This document shows, piece by piece, positions 24,301 through 36,379 of a DNA stretch of 64,000 nucleotides. A model generated the notes under the pieces. It was not told the DNA's origin. It did not search any database and saw nothing but the letters and a program-made list of their open reading frames with translations. Position 1 is the first letter of the stretch; each line of letters opens with the position of its first letter. This DNA is from Amblyornis subalaris (Eukaryota; Chordata; Aves; Passeriformes; Ptilonorhynchidae), in the NCBI GenBank assembly GCA_018881555.1, contig JACAXG010000055.1, positions 3,928,978 to 3,992,977 of the forward strand, given 5' to 3'. The position numbers and the translations under genes were made by a program.

Positions 24301-26846
24301 CCTGTCAAAAGGTTGATTTGTGAACTCTTTCTGCTTCTGGCATCAGCAAATATATTCATTGAAAGACAATTGTGACAGGTTAAGTTCATGGCAGAAAAAG
24401 TTCATGCAACTGAAAACAGAAGGCTGGGATTCTCAAAGTGCTGGCAAACACCACTTTCTCTGTTGTTTAATTAAACATCTGTTCAGTTGGTCTGGTTTGA
24501 AATCAAACATCAAAGTCTTTACAGCTACTTAACATCAGAAATCTAGTGGCACTAGTTTATCTGAACAGGGGCTAAAAAGGAAGACTCCTCACAGCAGGGG
24601 TGTGAATGGTCTGGGAGTGCTGATTTGGGGTTCTGGGTGACGGTAAACATGCCTACCAGACAGCTGTGATTGCTCTCATGTCAACATATCGAGCCAACTT
24701 CAAATTAGTTCAAACTCTGGATCATCACCGTGAGCACTAGGTTTTTCTCAATTTAAAGCTGAAGACGACATGGCAACCTGAGTCACAGCTTTGCATTTCA
24801 GCACAAACTTTGCCTGTGACTGTCCTCGGCAGCAAGCATGGGGCAGGGTGATGTGTGTGTGGTACAGCGTGGTCACAGGAAACGCGGGGATGGAGCAGCT
24901 CTGAAATGGTGTTCACCAGCTCATGCACAGAACTGGCCACTGTTTTCTGGTGTCTTTGTTGAAACCTGTGGCTTAATTCATGATAGTCTGTCAAGTATGG
25001 TCACATCCTTAAACAGAAGGGTTTTTATATGTACAAAATATGTTTTATAAATTAATCATTGTTTTTCTTTTGGTAGTTGTTATTCTTTCAGGAAGAACAA
25101 GGTGTGTGTTCTTTAATCATATTGCAATGCTCAGTACTAAGTGTCCTCTGCCATCACTATGACTGTTCACTCTAGCAGAAATAATTCTTATATTTTTTGA
25201 AATTATTTTCCTCAAATGTATGTGGAAATTACTTGTGAGAGACTTTTTTCGGGCTGATTTGGTTTGCACTCATGCATGATTAATTATTGTACAGATGGTT
25301 TATACTTAGCGAGTTTCTGTATTAAGAAAAAAGATGAAACGATATATTAAGATATTAATTTTACATTTTATGTGCAAGCAGTATGTCAAATGCTGCCTGA
25401 AAGAGTGACATATAACTGAAAAAAGTATTATTATGATGATGATGATGCGACTAAATTATAAAACGGTTGACATTTTATTAGCATGTTTGGTAGGGAATTC
25501 AGAATTTGTTACAGAGAAGTTATGTGAGAAGTAAATATCAAGGAAGATTTATTTGCAGAATATAGCCAGTCCTGTGTTCTGATTTATGTAGGACCCCAAG
25601 CAAGAAAAACTGCTTGAGGCAGGGATTAAGAGACTTCTTTCTTGCTTCTTTAATCTCTCCACTGGTAAAGGATCTGGATTTATAATGCATCACTCGTCCC
25701 ATGCTGGCTGGAGGGTAGATAGTGCTGGTGTGTGATTTTTCAAGTCATCACAGGTCCGATGGTTGTCATTTCTTAGGCCCAAGGCATATCCTCAATACAC
25801 ACAAAGGATGGGAATTGCTAGCACTTCAGCATATATTCCCTTCACAGGCACCAACCAGCAGTGAGAGAAGAGGCAGGAGTAGAGGCACCACTTTATATTT
25901 TCAATAAGAAATAAAATTATTTGAGCCTAGGATTATTCTTGCAATGTAAAAAGTAAATATTTAATTTAAACAAATCATTTGGGCTTTCTTTGTGTCAATG
26001 GAGAAAGACAGNGAACCCTACAGAGTCCATCCCACCACCTTCTTTGGACACTTACCTTAAANGGATAAATCTCCTTTTGGAGGTGTCTGCTGCTTTCCTT
26101 CGGTTATAGGCAGCCCAGCTCTTTAGCTTGGGACAGATGCCTGTATTTTAAGCAACTACAATGTACTGAGATTAATCCCTTTCCTGGCCAAAATCTTACA
26201 CAAAATCTAATGGTCTGAAAATCAAAATGATCTTGCTACATTTCTCTCTCCCCTCTTCTGTTTCTGCTCTCATTTCTTCAAGCGTATCTTATGCTTAAAG
26301 TGCAAATTCACAAAGGCAAAGACTGCATTTTTCGGGTTTTTACATATTAGGAGAATGTAGCCCTGAATAATAAAATCAGAATGAATTGTAAATTTACAAT
26401 CAAATAAGAGAAGGGTTTTTTTTTGATAAATCTGACCAGAAGAGAGCTAAGGACAGCAGAGGGATAATGCTAGAGAGCTCAGGTGTGGTGGGAGAAGGAG
26501 GCTGTCCTATCCCCCATCCTACTCACCTCCACATCCCACTGGCTGGCTGCTCCTCCATATTGTGCATCCTGGAACAAGCAACTACTTTTAAACTTGTATT
26601 TAATAATTATTTTTAAAGAGCTTTTCCACAATTCAAAAGGATGTCAAGTCTATTTATAATTTATGAGAAGTTTATTCATTTTCAAACAGTCAGAGCACCT
26701 CATGGTGGCCCTTCACCTTTTGTATGCAAGTCAGGTGTTTGAAGTCTTTGGTTTTTCCTCCACAAACAAGAAACACATCTTCAACTGGAATGTTAACTTC
26801 CCTGGCAGGCACAGCATTGCTGAGAGTAGTAACCAACACTAAAGAC
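21385..26846. other. Region upstream of the first recognised LAMB4 exon, no clear gene
   Basis: The region should contain the LAMB4 signal-peptide exon and probably 5' intron sequence. Apart from the weak candidate at 24150-24254 I recognise no coding segment. There is no CpG island here. Open frames at 23107-23532 and 23187-23436 overlap on both strands and look like chance frames. Confidence 0.5.
24150..24254 (-). CDS. Candidate LAMB4 signal-peptide exon (weak)
   Basis: A 35-codon minus-strand segment starts with ATG and ends at a good donor (CAG then gtaag). Its phase 0 end fits the phase 0 start of the first recognised LAMB4 exon at 21384. It holds a moderately hydrophobic stretch (YVFACFPHSALLISS) and ends in GTQ just before HAQHDC. 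However, the stretch contains basic residues near the middle, and I see no upstream acceptor or promoter evidence. It could equally be a chance open frame; the true signal exon may lie anywhere between 21.4 and 36 kb. Confidence 0.22.
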
Positions 26847-27278
26847 TGTCCTGGTTTCAGCCAGGACAAGGTTAATTTTTTTCAATAGCTGGCAGGGCAC
26901 GTGGCCAGGACCCTCATATTTTTTGACACCACCTCAGGTCATTGCCAGGGGCAGGAAGAGGAGACTCTCTCTCTCTCTCTTTCCTTCCAGTGGGGTAAAC
27001 ACGGCAGGCGGAAGCTGTCTGGCATCGTTTATTTGTCATAAAGTCCCTGGTGAGTATTTTTGCAAGTGAATCACTCCCACTTTTGCACACTTCTGTTATT
27101 AATATTGTTGCTGTTACTGGTTGTTTTCTTATCTCATTGCTGTTTCCAGTAAATTTTTCTTATCTCAACCTGTGATCTTTGCCTTTTGTGCCTCCAGTTA
27201 GAGGGGTGGGGAAGGGCAAACAGCAGCATAGTTTTAGCAGGAGTACAAATTGGAAAATAACATGTCTAAAGCACAACA
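26847..27278 (+). mobile_element. Solo LTR of an ERVL-type endogenous retrovirus
   Basis: It starts TGTCCTGGTTTCAGCC and ends GCACAACA, the terminal pattern of abundant avian ERV LTRs (usually ending in CACGACA). It is bracketed by a perfect 5 bp target duplication, AAGAC (26842-26846 and 27279-27283). A 5 bp duplication fits ERVL-type integration. It contains a CT microsatellite (about 26966-26980) and the typical cagtaaatttttcttatctc region near its 3' part. No internal viral coding sequence is present. Confidence 0.87.
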
Positions 27279-29033
27279 AAGACAAAAAGACAGTGTATTT
27301 ATTTTAAAATATCAGTGTGACTTTAAAAGTGCTAATCAAGATATATATATTCAAGATACAATGCTTCATGTTATTTCCTAAGGTCTTGACATTTCCCAGC
27401 TGGCAGTAGGACTGGGAGAATGAGAAATCTGTCCAAAGTATGTACAGGGTATGTACCTTGTTGCAGTCCCATGTTACGTTTACTCAGTAAGTTCATGCAG
27501 TATAACTGGACAAGGGTGTTTCTGGGAACCTTCTCACATCAATAAACACAAGGGCTTGAAATTTTTAATTTTTCATTGCTTTGCTGGCCTATTAATCAGA
27601 AATACTTATTCTCTCTAAATTTATGAGAAAAAAAATGGCTTATTGCACATGAAAACATAGCACAGAGGACTAGAAAAAAAAATAAAAGGAATATGCTTCT
27701 GCAACATAAAATATGAAGCTTCTCACCAGAAAGCTTTTTCCACCACAGTATCTGTTAATAGGGCATAACAGTGTTCTTATTCTGCTAATGGTCTCTGTAC
27801 TGCTGAAAATGCTAAGAAAAGATTGTCCTATTTTTATTTGTCCAAATTTGTGGCAATGTCCTGTTTTATGTCCCTATTATTAGATTTTCCATACATGTCA
27901 GCCTAGATTATTCTACATATTTTTCTTTAGGTTAAAGTAAATTCTTCTGCAAAGATTAAATTGACGTTGTTTAGAAATTATCTTGAGCTCAGAAAATCTC
28001 TTTGGCCAGAGGAACCTCTGGCCCACTGGCTTAGAAACATTTTCTTACCAATGCAGAAACCTTTCACACTATGGTCTGTTTGGTAACTAAGATGTGTGTT
28101 TGGGGTTTGATTATTTTTTGTTGGGGTTTTTTTTGGCAGGATGAATAAACAAAAATCAGAAGCCAGGAGACCACAATATAAAGATGAAACAAAGGGAAAA
28201 CAGTAAATTCCACAAGTTCCCCCAAAAACCCTAGGAAACTGAGATCATCAGGAGGAGACCGACAGACAGCTTCTGTTTGAGAAGTGCAAACAGTGGAGAG
28301 ACGACAGCAGCAGCAAGAGCATCCACTGCAGAGCTACCAGAGCTCAGTGGTTGGAGCGTTCTCTTGGGAGGCACTGGCTCTGGTCCTCCAGTCAGAAGCA
28401 CAAAGGGAAACCAGCTTTTCCACCCTCCTGGGAAGCACCTGAACTACTGGTCTCTGAAATGAAAGAAATCTGCCCTCACAGTTTCTCCTTATTTTTTTAC
28501 AAGAACTTCAAACTTAAATATTATGTTTCAGATAGACATGGAATAAAATAATTTTGGTTCATTCAAGTTCATTTTGGTTAGTAAAAGTGAGATGGACTGA
28601 AATCACTTTTCTTTCTTCTTACTTCATTCGCTAGAAGAAATGGTTTCTTTCTTGTATAATTGGAAAAATAAAAGTAGCACAAATCACTAGAAATCAGAAA
28701 CAGTGTGTTTAGACTGCAATGAATAAATCTTCAGGAAGATGCAGAAGCTTCAGAAAGGTCTGCCTGCACAGTGAAATAACTGAGAAACCTGAAGTTTTCC
28801 ACCTGAAGTCACCAATACCTGTGACAGGCATGGTGTCTGGCTGTGCACCACTACAGCACCCTCACACAGTCCCTTTCCTGTGGTCACCCACGAAGTCCCT
28901 GGTTGCAGAAGACAGTGAGAACAGACAGACAGGAGTCAGACAAACCTGAGCACTCAGCAATATAAACAGCTAAACTGACATTTTGGAGATTCTTCATTTT
29001 CAGTCCCAAATGAAATTTAATACAAGGTTTCTG
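27279..29033. other. Intergenic, nothing recognised
   Basis: AT-rich sequence with poly-A and poly-T tracts. The short open frames at 28277-28551 overlap and have no recognisable product. Confidence 0.5.
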
Positions 29034-29172
29034 GAGGTATCCGTTGGTTAGAGCGTGGTGCTAATAAGGGCAAGGTTGCGGGTTCAGTTCCCGTATTGGC
29101 CATTCACTCAAGAGCTGGACTTGATGATTCCTTTGGGTCCCTTCCAACTCAGGCTATTCTGAGATTCTGTGA
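29034..29172 (+). mobile_element. TguSINE1-like SINE (tRNA-Ile head, CR1 tail)
   Basis: The head (to about 29101) follows tRNA-Ile(AAT): gttggttagagcgtggtgct, the anticodon-loop region ctaataa, a B box ggttcagttcc and a ggcca end. It runs straight into a CR1 3' tail (gagctggacttgatgattcc, then cccttccaactc and gattctgtga). The composition matches the passerine SINE mobilised by CR1. The 5' end of the tRNA part is degraded or truncated, and several mismatches show it is not a working tRNA gene. Confidence 0.9.
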
Positions 29173-31262
29173 AATCTACCAACATATACATGCTAATTAC
29201 CTAAAAGCATGACAGAATGATGGCTGGCTGACTATCAGCTGTTTAATTTAAACTGTGTCTATCCTGTAACATCTGGAATCTGTACAAACACAGGAAACAT
29301 AACACAAAAGTCATACATAAGCCAAGTGAGAAGAATTATTAGATTTTTTCATGGACCTTAATGATATAACCAACATAACAGTAGCACAGCCAGAACACTG
29401 CATGCTAGTGAGTTGGGAACTGGTAGATAGATTCATATAACTTCCCCAGGATCAAGAATATATAAGCTCTGCTTTCTTTCAAGTATTCAATTACACCAGA
29501 CGGAAGAAAGCAGAAAAAATTTGTCTCACTTCACTTTGCTGATCTCTTGTCACGTGTAAGGAATGTATTGTCACCACCAGGTAGCAGCAGCTGGGTATGA
29601 TGGAAACCCAGCCAAGCACAGAAAATGCCAGCAGCAAAGCTGGAGAAGGAAATGCCTCTTGCTTTCAAAAGCTATTATTGTGGCAGTTCCTTTTCGTCAG
29701 AAGGCGGCAGGAAGCAATCTTTCCCTTGCTGACCACCTCTGTGGAGGACATTTCAACAGCAATTGGTTTGCTCATGCTTCCTGTCCTTTCTTACCAGGTA
29801 GTTTGTGACCATTACCTGAGTGCCTGGCAGCAGGTGTCTGTGAACCCCGAGCCAGAGGGCACTTCAGGGTCTCTGCTATATCTCGAAGGGTAAGTAGCCT
29901 GTAACAGAAAACAGGGTAGAAAAGGACCAGAGCTTTGGGGAAGCTAGGATCAATTTGAAGTTGAGGACTGAGAGGGTGGGAGAGGGAAGAAAAGCAACTG
30001 ATTCAGGTACCCTGGGAGCAAAAGCATTTCATATTTTGAGAAGGTCCACAGATAATCATAAGGACATAGACCGGGCAAGGAAGATGTGAAGAGAGCTGGG
30101 CAGGGGATCAAAGAGAATATGTTGGAGGTTGTAGCTGGAAGTTGTGGGTTAGTCAGATGGGCATGAAAGAAATGCCATGTGCTAGCAGTTCATAAAAAAA
30201 ACTATTGCCATGCAGGAACAAACGCTGAAACAACACCAAGGCAATCCACAGGCATGGCTACAGGGTCTCCATTCCCTCAGAGGGCAGGTCTGCACAGAAA
30301 TACGATGGCTCTTTGAAGAGTTGGGATGCACTGGACCTACTGAGGTCCATGATGAGGTGCTCACCTAAGAGTATCCTGAACCCTTCAGATTGCCTTGCAG
30401 AAGTGTTCTGAAAATTAATTGAAACCCTGGTGATTGACAGATTACACTTTGACTAGATAAAGCTTAATTAACAGTTCTTATTTTTGCGAGGTTCAGCTCT
30501 CACCAATCATATTCAAATTGTTACAGAAAGCAACAGGCATGGTAAAATAAATTTTAAAACCACGCAGCAATATATGGAGTTCATGTTCTTTATTATTAAA
30601 ATCAAAATAATATTCTTATAAAGCAAAACCTTTCTACCAATTTCCCAAGTATTCCTTATAATCTGTTTGGCCTGGTGGAACATCAAGGGAATTACTTTTA
30701 AGAAAATTCAGAAGTCTTATTTCTTATAGAGCCCAAACAATCAAAACTGCATACTACAGCATTTACAGTAAGTTTAGGGAAATATACTGATTTCTGCTGA
30801 TTCAGCATCACCTTATATGCATACTACTAGTATAACTCTAGCACCACAAGTGTCAAAACAACTTGAAAATTTTAAATAAAATACTAGAAAGACTATGTCA
30901 TACTTATTTTTTATTAATATCCTAGTATGACTATCAGCTCACATATGGCTTATCCAGACTTCTCCCAAACCCTAAGACAGACTTTAGTGTTTTTTATGCA
31001 GTTAACAAATAGCACCATCTTTTCCTCTATCAAGGCAAATCATTCTTGTCCCTCCACTATGCCAGCTAACACCATTCTCAACCAGCTAACCCTGCAGAAG
31101 GCCAAATACCTCCTACCATCCATGTTTTTAAGACTAGTGATATTTTTCAAGATGAAGTTTTATGCTGGGACAGAGGAAACTCATAGCAAAGGAGTAAAAT
31201 ATAGTGTATTTGTGAATGTAACTTCAAAGAAACTTTGAGAAATTTATTTATTAATGGTCATG
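29173..31262. other. Intergenic, nothing recognised
   Basis: No gene or element was recognised. The overlapping open frames at 29563-29893 lack any family resemblance. Confidence 0.5.
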
Positions 31263-32389
31263 TGTCGTGGTTTGACATGGCCAGACTACAGACAGCCACG
31301 AAAAACCCGCTCACTCACCCTCCCCTGCTCTGCAGCTGGACAAAGGAGAGGAAAATTTAATGAAGGGTTCATGAGTTGAGATAAGGACTGTGAAAAAACA
31401 CTCCAAGGACAAACCAGGCTCAACTTAATGACAGAAAGTGGATTTATTACTACCAAAATCAGAACAGGAGAATAAAAAGTAATATAAGCCCTTAAAAACA
31501 CCCTTTTCTTCCCCCAACCCCTCCCTCCTTCCCACTGACGGTGCAGGGAAGCGGGGTGGGGCTTTTGGTCAGCTGTCACCCAAGATCTGCTGCTGCTGCT
31601 CAGGGAGAGGAGTCGTTTCCCTGCAGCACCATGGGGTCCCTCCCATGGGAGTCAGTTCTCCGCAAACCTCTCCAGCGTGGTCCACTCTCATGAGCAGCAG
31701 CACTCCCAAAACTGCTGCAGCGTGAGTCCATCCCACGGGCAGACAGTCCTCCCAAAACTGCTGCAATGTGAGTCCATCCCATGGGCAGACAGTCCTCCCA
31801 AAACTGCAGCGGCGTGGGTCACTCTGCCACNGGGTGCAGTCCTCCAAGGACAGGCTGCTTCAGCCTGGGAGCAAGGCCTCTCTCTCCATTGGGACTCCTG
31901 CCAGATCACAGCCACCTCTAGGCATCCACTCGCTCTGGCATGGGCACCTCCCCCGCGGGCTGCAGGTGGATCTCTGCATCTGCTGTGGACCCCCACATGT
32001 GGACACCNGAGGGGACACCCTGCCTCACCATGGTCCTCACCACAGGCTGTAGGGACATCTCAGCTCCAGCACCTGGAGCACCTCCTCCCCCTCCTTCGGC
32101 ACTGACCTTGGTGTCTCCATTGTTGTTTCCCTTACATATTCTCACTCCTACTCTGCCTGGAAAATTACAATTGCACCCCAAACTTTGTTTTGGTTTCTTC
32201 TTAAATCTGTTATCACAGAGGCGTTACCATCATCTCTAATTGGCCCAGCCTTGGCCAGCAGCANGTCCATCATCAGAGCCATCAGAGATTGGCTCTGCTG
32301 GACATGGTGGGAGCTTCCAGCAGCTTCTCACAGAAGCCACCTCTGTGGCCGCCCCACTACCAAAAACCAGCCCCTGCAAAACCAACACA
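31263..32389 (-). mobile_element. Long ERVL-type LTR, reverse orientation
   Basis: The left border TGTCGTGGTTTGACATGG is the inverse of the common avian LTR 3' end (AAACCACGACA). On the minus strand there is a poly(A) signal (inverse of ggatttatta at 31440-31449), followed by the usual ccttatctcaac segment. The right border ends in CACA, with near-duplicate flanks TCATG (31258-31262) and TCATA (32390-32394). At about 1.1 kb with no viral coding region, it reads as a solo LTR. Open frames inside it are spurious. Confidence 0.8.
31706..31825. repeat. 46 bp tandem repeat inside the LTR (about 2.6 copies)
   Basis: The unit begins cccaaaactgctgcagcgtg and continues through agtccatcccacgggcagac to agtcct. 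Two near-complete copies and a third diverged partial copy lie in direct order. Such minisatellites commonly vary in number between LTR copies. Confidence 0.85.
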
Positions 32390-33384
32390 TCATATGTTTT
32401 TTTCAAGAAAACTGTGTTCCAAAGAATGGAAAATAGAACATTAAAATCAAATAAATACTGAAGGTCACAACATACACTAGTGTGTCTTTGTCTCCTGATA
32501 TGGCCTTGTGCTATGTTTAACAATTCAAGAACATTACGTGAAAGGATTAGTGTTTTTATGTAACTTGATCAATTATCAAAATATTTCTGTTTTGTAATTA
32601 TGATCTAATTACTAAAAACAGCCAAGTGGTGAAAGAGCAGGATTTATTACCAACCTGACACTTGTAATCTGGACAGGAATTCAGTTCAGTGAGTGATGTT
32701 GCCTTCCTCCCCACAGATACCACACAATCTATCAACAACATACAGCAAATCTCTGCCGAATGAAAGACACAACTTTGAGTCAGTTATCTGTCTACACCAA
32801 ACAATTTAAACTCTTAGGAAAAGGGGGAAAAAAATCCCAGCAAGATTACACTGTAACATTTTTTAAACACAGCTTTCACAGTACTTCACTGGAGTACAAC
32901 ACAGTTCTTACCTCAGCTCCCCTGTGAGCGCTCCACAAGCTTCAAGAAACAGCTGTATAAATTGCATCTTAAACGTTAGCTAAGTCAAAGAAATATTCAA
33001 AATAACAATTAGGATTAATTGAACTTTAAGAATGGTCTGNAGTGGTAAATAATTATGTATCAAAACAGTGGTGATTACGTAGAACAAAGCTATTCTGTTT
33101 ACATGATGAATTAATGGTAAATGGGATTGCTTCGGACAGCCTCAGTAGCTTTAACATCGTCCTCCTTTCAGTGAGCAGGACTGTCCTGCTTTTGAGACTT
33201 TATGACAAGAAATCTTCCCTAAGATAACTTAAAAAATGATCTCTCAGAAGACCAGAAGTAGGGCTGATCAGAAAACTGGTGTGAAAAATTAGAAAGACCG
33301 AAGCTTCATCAACAGCTTGTCTTTACTGAAACCAGCTACAGACAGACCAAGAAAATGGCAGCCCATGAATAAACACCACGGCAG
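32390..33384. other. Intergenic, nothing recognised
   Basis: AT-rich sequence between the LTR and the CpG-rich block; no coding signal seen. Confidence 0.5.
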
Positions 33385-33670
33385 GAACCACCTGCGATAC
33401 CGCGCTGCGCCCNCGGCTGCCGCCCGCCGAGCGACGGCCACTCCATGCCGCCTGTGGACCGGCAACGCGGGAAGCGAGGGCTCCCCAGCCGCTCCCGGCG
33501 GGGACCGCGGACAGCCAGAGCTTCCCGCCGCCTCCTCCCCGGTTCCTGGAGCGTGGATCCTCCTCATTGGCCGAGGGCGCTCCCGCCCCTGCCGCTCCAT
33601 GGCGCCGGGCCCGCTCCCCCTGGCGGCCGCCCCTGCCGCCCTCACTGACACTGCGGCCGCCGCTTGCCGC
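33385..33670. promoter_or_regulatory. Unassigned CpG island (possible promoter)
   Basis: A sharply bounded GC- and CpG-rich block lies in AT-rich surroundings. It has a CCAAT box on the minus strand (inverse attgg at 33566-33570) and an adjacent GC box (inverse cccgccc). A possible minus-strand donor (tcgcag then gtggtt) lies at 33392/33391, and a possible plus-strand donor (ttccg then gtaaag) at 33874/33875. It could serve LAMB4 (minus), a non-coding RNA, or an alternative ERGIC2 start. No known protein is recognised in any frame. Confidence 0.5.
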
Positions 33671-36300
33671 CCTCGTCGTCCCTTCGCTACCCCTTTCACC
33701 CCATACCCTTTCCAGTCTTCCCAGCCCCCACCTCTCAACCTTCAAGACTTTCTTCTCCTCCACCCTCTTTCCAGCCACTCCCACCACTCATCTCCATATT
33801 TGCTCTTCTGCACCTGTGTTTCCTCTGCTCCTCCTTCTCCTTCCCAAATGCCACCTCGATGCCTGCACGTTCCGGTAAAGCGGCTGCTCTCTGCTCTGAA
33901 TTCCTGCCTCGCCTCATCCCCTCCAAGCGCTTCCGGCCGATCCTACTCCTGNTATCCAGCCTTTCCCTCACCCTTTTGCGCTAACAAAATGCTTTTTCAG
34001 CTATCATGAACCACCTGTGCAGGCGACTGTAGCAGCAGCAAACGATGGGGGCTTGTGTTTAGTCTCGACATACTTTGTCCAGGTTTTTAGTTTTGTGTAT
34101 CGTGCACATGGTTTCCAGCATTTTAATTAACGCTGAAGTGTGCTGAAGTGCAGGTGGGCGACATCTGTGCATGTTTACATTTGCTTCTCTTGTTTGGTCT
34201 ACTACCATCNTCTTTGTTATTGTCTTTGATATCAATGTGCTTCATAGCCTGGGAATTTTTTTTCTGTCCTATTTCATTTGTGGTTTGCTTAAAGATACAG
34301 ATATGAGACATGTGGTTTCCTCTCTTTGCACACAACAAGGGACTTCATAAATCACCAGTGTTAAGAAGTGCTGGGTTTTTGGGAAGACAGTTGTCTTTTT
34401 GCATAGATGGCTGCGTTCAGGTCTCGGGGTGCTTTGGGATCTTGTTAAATACCAAACTGAAACAAGTGTGTGTAAAGCAGCAGCTAAGGGGTGGCCTCTT
34501 GGCTCACCTGCATGGCTCGCAGTTGGCAGCTGGATTTCTTCCTCATCCTTAGGCTCCCAGAGGTTATTTGGCAGATGCTTATAGGCTGCCACGACTGAGG
34601 TGTGATCGGGTGAGCAGAAAACACACAGAGGCACAAGGAAAGGAGTATGGTTTGAATTGGAGTAGTCTGGTACTTGATAGCTGCAGTACAATCATGGTTA
34701 TGTTGCTTTAGCAGAGTGCAGTCAAATATATTGTGTTAGTGTAATGCACAGTGTTATCACTATGTATTTTTTCTCTGTTTTTCCTTAACTCTGAATTTTT
34801 TTTCCCTGTGTTTTCCCTCATAAAATCTCATGGAGACACCTGTAGTTACAAATAGGACTATAGTGGTGCAAAGCTGCAAGCAGTTTTGTCCTGTGCCACT
34901 TGTCTGTAAGAGGCATCTCGATGTGGTATTGAGCACTAAGGCTGAGCCCATGTTTGTCTGTGGGCAGATGAGATTGCTTTAGCTCATAGCCTGTGTGAAC
35001 ATCTGTTGAGCATCTCTGCTGAACAGCTAATAACCACATCTATCAGTTTCTCCTTCCAGGCCTCAGTGCTGAGAGCGTTTCAAGGGAAAATAGGGCTTAG
35101 CCAGAAAAATCTCTGGCTGCTGAATTCTACCCTAAGACCTAGGCATGTCAATGTAAGAGCTTTATGTGCTGTAGCTAATGCTGCCTGCTCATTCTGAGAT
35201 GAGGGAACAAATGTACAGATAAACATATTTTTAGTCTGGTTATTTATCTCTTGTAATATCACAGTCCCACCCCATTTTACTTTCTGTCTGATCCAGTTGT
35301 TAGTATAGTTGCTAAAATGATGGAAACAGACTGATCAGAATTCAGTGAGAACACTGGCATGTTGCTGCATCTTTCTTTCCTTCCTGTCTGCCTATCCCTA
35401 AAAAGTAAAAAATACTCTGAATTTGTTCATACTACTTTCTCATTTTCAGGGTCCTTTTATTCTCAAATGCTGTAGATACTCAAACAGTTGTTTAATTCAA
35501 ATTGTGTATACTTTGGCATGCTATTGAAACTCTTGTCATGGATCTACTTTTTCCTCTAAACCATTAAAAAGAGCAAATCTGAATTAATGCTGTGGAATTT
35601 GCCACTATCTGTATTTCTGGGTGTGGGTTTTATTTGCTTGCCTCATTATCAAAAATACTGGAGTCTTCAGTCTCTTTTCTTTCAGATCTATAAATGTTTG
35701 GTATAATTTCTTTTTAAAATCTTACATGGAGCAATTTTTCTTGAATCATTTTGATGTCACCTAAGACGTTAGTACTTCCCAGAAGATATTGGGAGAGCTC
35801 CCTTTTTGTCTGTAAGGTGTCTAGGGTGGGTCAGCTACTTGTGGGCAAGGGTGGCAGGAGTATAAAGTAATATGATACCGACTTTGTATGTCTGTTTCGG
35901 TAGCAGCATAGATATAAAGACTATTGAAGACCCTGGCACAGAGAATGAGAGTTGCTAGGATTGTAAGGAAAAATCTGGAGATAAACTAACACTGCAGTTA
36001 CTAAGGGGTAAAGCTTGTGGAGAGGCAATGCCTATTTGCTAACTCCACCAGCACAGGGAAAAGAGCTGTGATTTTGGGTATACATCAGCCCTCTTATTTT
36101 CTTTACTTCAGGTCTGAAAAGTGGCTTGTGAGCTTAAAATCTTTCCTTCCCCACTGTTGTAGCCACTGTCTTAACGCCTTTTCCTTCATAATTAATGCAA
36201 GATGCTGCTTCTTTTCAAACGCCGCCTGCTTCTACATCCATAGTGTCCAAAGCAGTATTAACACGGCAAGCCACGTTATGGTGCTTTTTCAGTTTGCTTT
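33671..36300. other. Intergenic stretch upstream of ERGIC2
   Basis: A pyrimidine-rich shoulder (33670-33860) follows the CpG island, then ordinary AT-rich sequence. No gene or mobile element is recognised. Open frames at 34269-34691 and nearby overlap on both strands. Confidence 0.5.
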
Positions 36301-36379
36301 GGAAGGAGCTTGAACACATCGCTTTAAACGATGGCTCAGAACCTCGTAGGGCCACAGATTCTCCGGAACAGCACGTCCC

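Noticed and set aside
29034..29101. A tRNA-Ile gene
   Set aside because: It lacks an intact 5' acceptor arm, has mismatches in the stems and runs directly into a CR1 tail, so it is the head of a SINE.
31569..32239. Open frames of about 100-140 codons
   Set aside because: They lie inside the LTR and its minisatellite and have no viral or host domain.
33289..34009. Open frames of 150-230 codons in the orphan CpG island
   Set aside because: They are open on both strands, low in complexity, interrupted by Ns and have no recognised domain or splice-supported continuation.
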